Shown here: one piece after another, positions 35,840 to 36,405 of the stretch | Numbering within the stretch: the first letter of the stretch is position 1 | Layout of the letters: every line of letters starts with the position of its first letter | Assembly: GCF_001898325.1 (NCBI RefSeq) | Contig: NZ_MKTR01000033.1 | Span: forward strand, 1 to 36,405 | DNA: 36,405 nucleotides | From: Microbacterium sp. 67-17 | Lineage (GTDB): Bacteria; Actinomycetota; Actinomycetes; Actinomycetales; Microbacteriaceae | Direction of reading: 5' to 3' | Program-made: the position numbers and the translations under genes | Notes under the pieces: model-generated | What the model saw: the letters and a program-made list of their open reading frames with translations, nothing else | Databases searched by the model: none | Told to the model about the DNA's origin: nothing

Positions 35840-36405
35840 TTAGAACGGTGCGGTCTCGTTCAGCGCGGCGGCGGTAGTTTCGTCGGGTACGAATGTGACG
35901 ACACCCGGTGGTCGGTCGTGGTAGGTGCGGCCGGTGGGTCCGGTCCATTCGAGGATGCCGCCGGGGAGTTGGCGGACGCGCCATGCGGTTTCGTGTTTGA
36001 GGGTGTGGTGTCGTCGGCAGAGGTGGGCGAGGTTGGTGTGTTCGGTGGGGCCGCCGCGTGCGGCATCCACGGTGTGGTCCACATCGGTCCCTCGTGCGAG
36101 TCTGATGCATCCGGGGCAGCGACATCGTTCGTCTCTTGCGCGGAGGTGTCGTTCGAGGTCTTTGTTCTTCCGGTATCGGTCGACGCCGAGTACGGCGCCG
36201 GTGTAGGGGTCGGTCATGACCCGGTCCCAGCCGGGTGCGTTCGCGGCAAGGCGGCGGGCGGTTTCGGCGTCGACCGGCCCATACCCGGCCAGGAGCGCCG
36301 GGGGTGTCAGATGGTCTGTGTGAGTGGGGTTCACCTCGAAGGAGAACATCATGGAGACCATGGCTATCAGTCCGGAGCGCGAGGAGCGCAGGCGTCGGCA
36401 GAAGG
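35840..36405 (-). CDS. DUF222/13E12-type HNH endonuclease, 3' part only (gene continues past the window edge)
   Basis: Multi-copy family in actinobacteria, of uncertain role, with an N-terminal DUF222 region and a C-terminal HNH nuclease domain. Here the frame is open to the last base of the window and only the last ~188 residues are present. Seen: GYGPVDAETARRLAANAPGW (DUF222 end), then the HNH core with DERCRCPGCIRLARGTDVDH, NLAHLCRRHHTLKH and the closing GRTYHDRPPG block. The first readable Met (36361) is internal. Part of it (36300-36377) recurs inverted at bases 1-78. Confidence 0.88.
   Translation of the reverse strand, partial: FCRRLRSSRSGLIAMVSMMFSFEVNPTHTDHLTPPALLAGYGPVDAETARRLAANAPGWDRVMTDPYTGAVLGVDRYRKNKDLERHLRARDERCRCPGCIRLARGTDVDHTVDAARGGPTEHTNLAHLCRRHHTLKHETAWRVRQLPGGILEWTGPTGRTYHDRPPGVVTFVPDETTAAALNETAPF
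36300..36377. repeat. Right copy of the 78-bp perfect terminal inverted repeat
   Basis: Reverse complement of bases 1-78, inside the DUF222/HNH reading frame, with 28 further bases to the window end. Here the repeat is in its natural coding context; at the left end it is not. Confidence 0.9.

Overview
The window looks like a chromosomal contig from a high-GC actinobacterium of the family Microbacteriaceae, most likely Microbacterium or a close relative. The basis is the gene order yifB-dprA-(DUF2087)-xerC-M23-rpsB-tsf-pyrH-frr-cdsA-DivIVA, a GlgX/GlgE/GlgB cluster, a LigA with an actinobacterial-type insert, a DUF222/HNH (13E12-type) endonuclease, and many GTG and leaderless starts. This is inferred from sequence recognition only.

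Left part (1-9039). Bases 1-78 are an exact inverted copy of 36300-36377 (part of the DUF222/HNH gene) fused to a 5'-truncated yifB (comM-like AAA+ ATPase). This is probably an assembly chimera. yifB is interrupted near its 3' end at base 817/818, and its last 31 codons reappear at 8944-9039. Between them lies an integrative element of about 8.1 kb with every gene on the minus strand. Joining the two yifB parts at a shared GGT restores the reading frame exactly, so the boundaries can be placed almost to the base. From right to left the element carries a large serine integrase, a DUF6907-like Zn protein, several small phage-type proteins, a winged-helix-like replication-region protein coupled to a WhiB-like regulator, a terminator-like hairpin, two tightly packed small ORFs, an HK97-type major capsid protein, a short tape-measure protein, a repeat-rich intergenic region and a 37-residue zinc ribbon. 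I see no terminase, portal, protease, connector or lysis gene. It is either a deletion derivative of a siphovirus prophage or a phage satellite that brings its own capsid and tape measure.

Middle part (9036-23957). Host genes follow: dprA (start overlapping the yifB stop), a DUF2087 protein, xerC, a DUF3060-like lipoprotein, a degenerate M23 peptidase facing it, then the plus-strand translation and lipid block rpsB-tsf-terminator-pyrH-frr-cdsA and a DivIVA-domain protein. After these come a secreted lysozyme-like protein, a small Zn-binding protein, an alpha/beta hydrolase, an AI-2E-type transporter on the opposite strand, a large membrane protein with an internal lipobox-like segment, and a thioredoxin-TPR (CnoX/YbbN-like) protein.

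Right part (23981-36405). glgX, glgE and glgB on the minus strand handle alpha-glucan debranching, maltosyl transfer and branching. On the plus strand are a cysteine desulfurase, mnmA and ligA; the desulfurase can supply sulfur for MnmA-dependent tRNA thiolation. A GNAT acetyltransferase and the 3' part of a DUF222/HNH gene, open at the window edge, close the window. A recurring promoter signature (TANNNT, six bases, then the start codon) marks several genes as probably leaderless.
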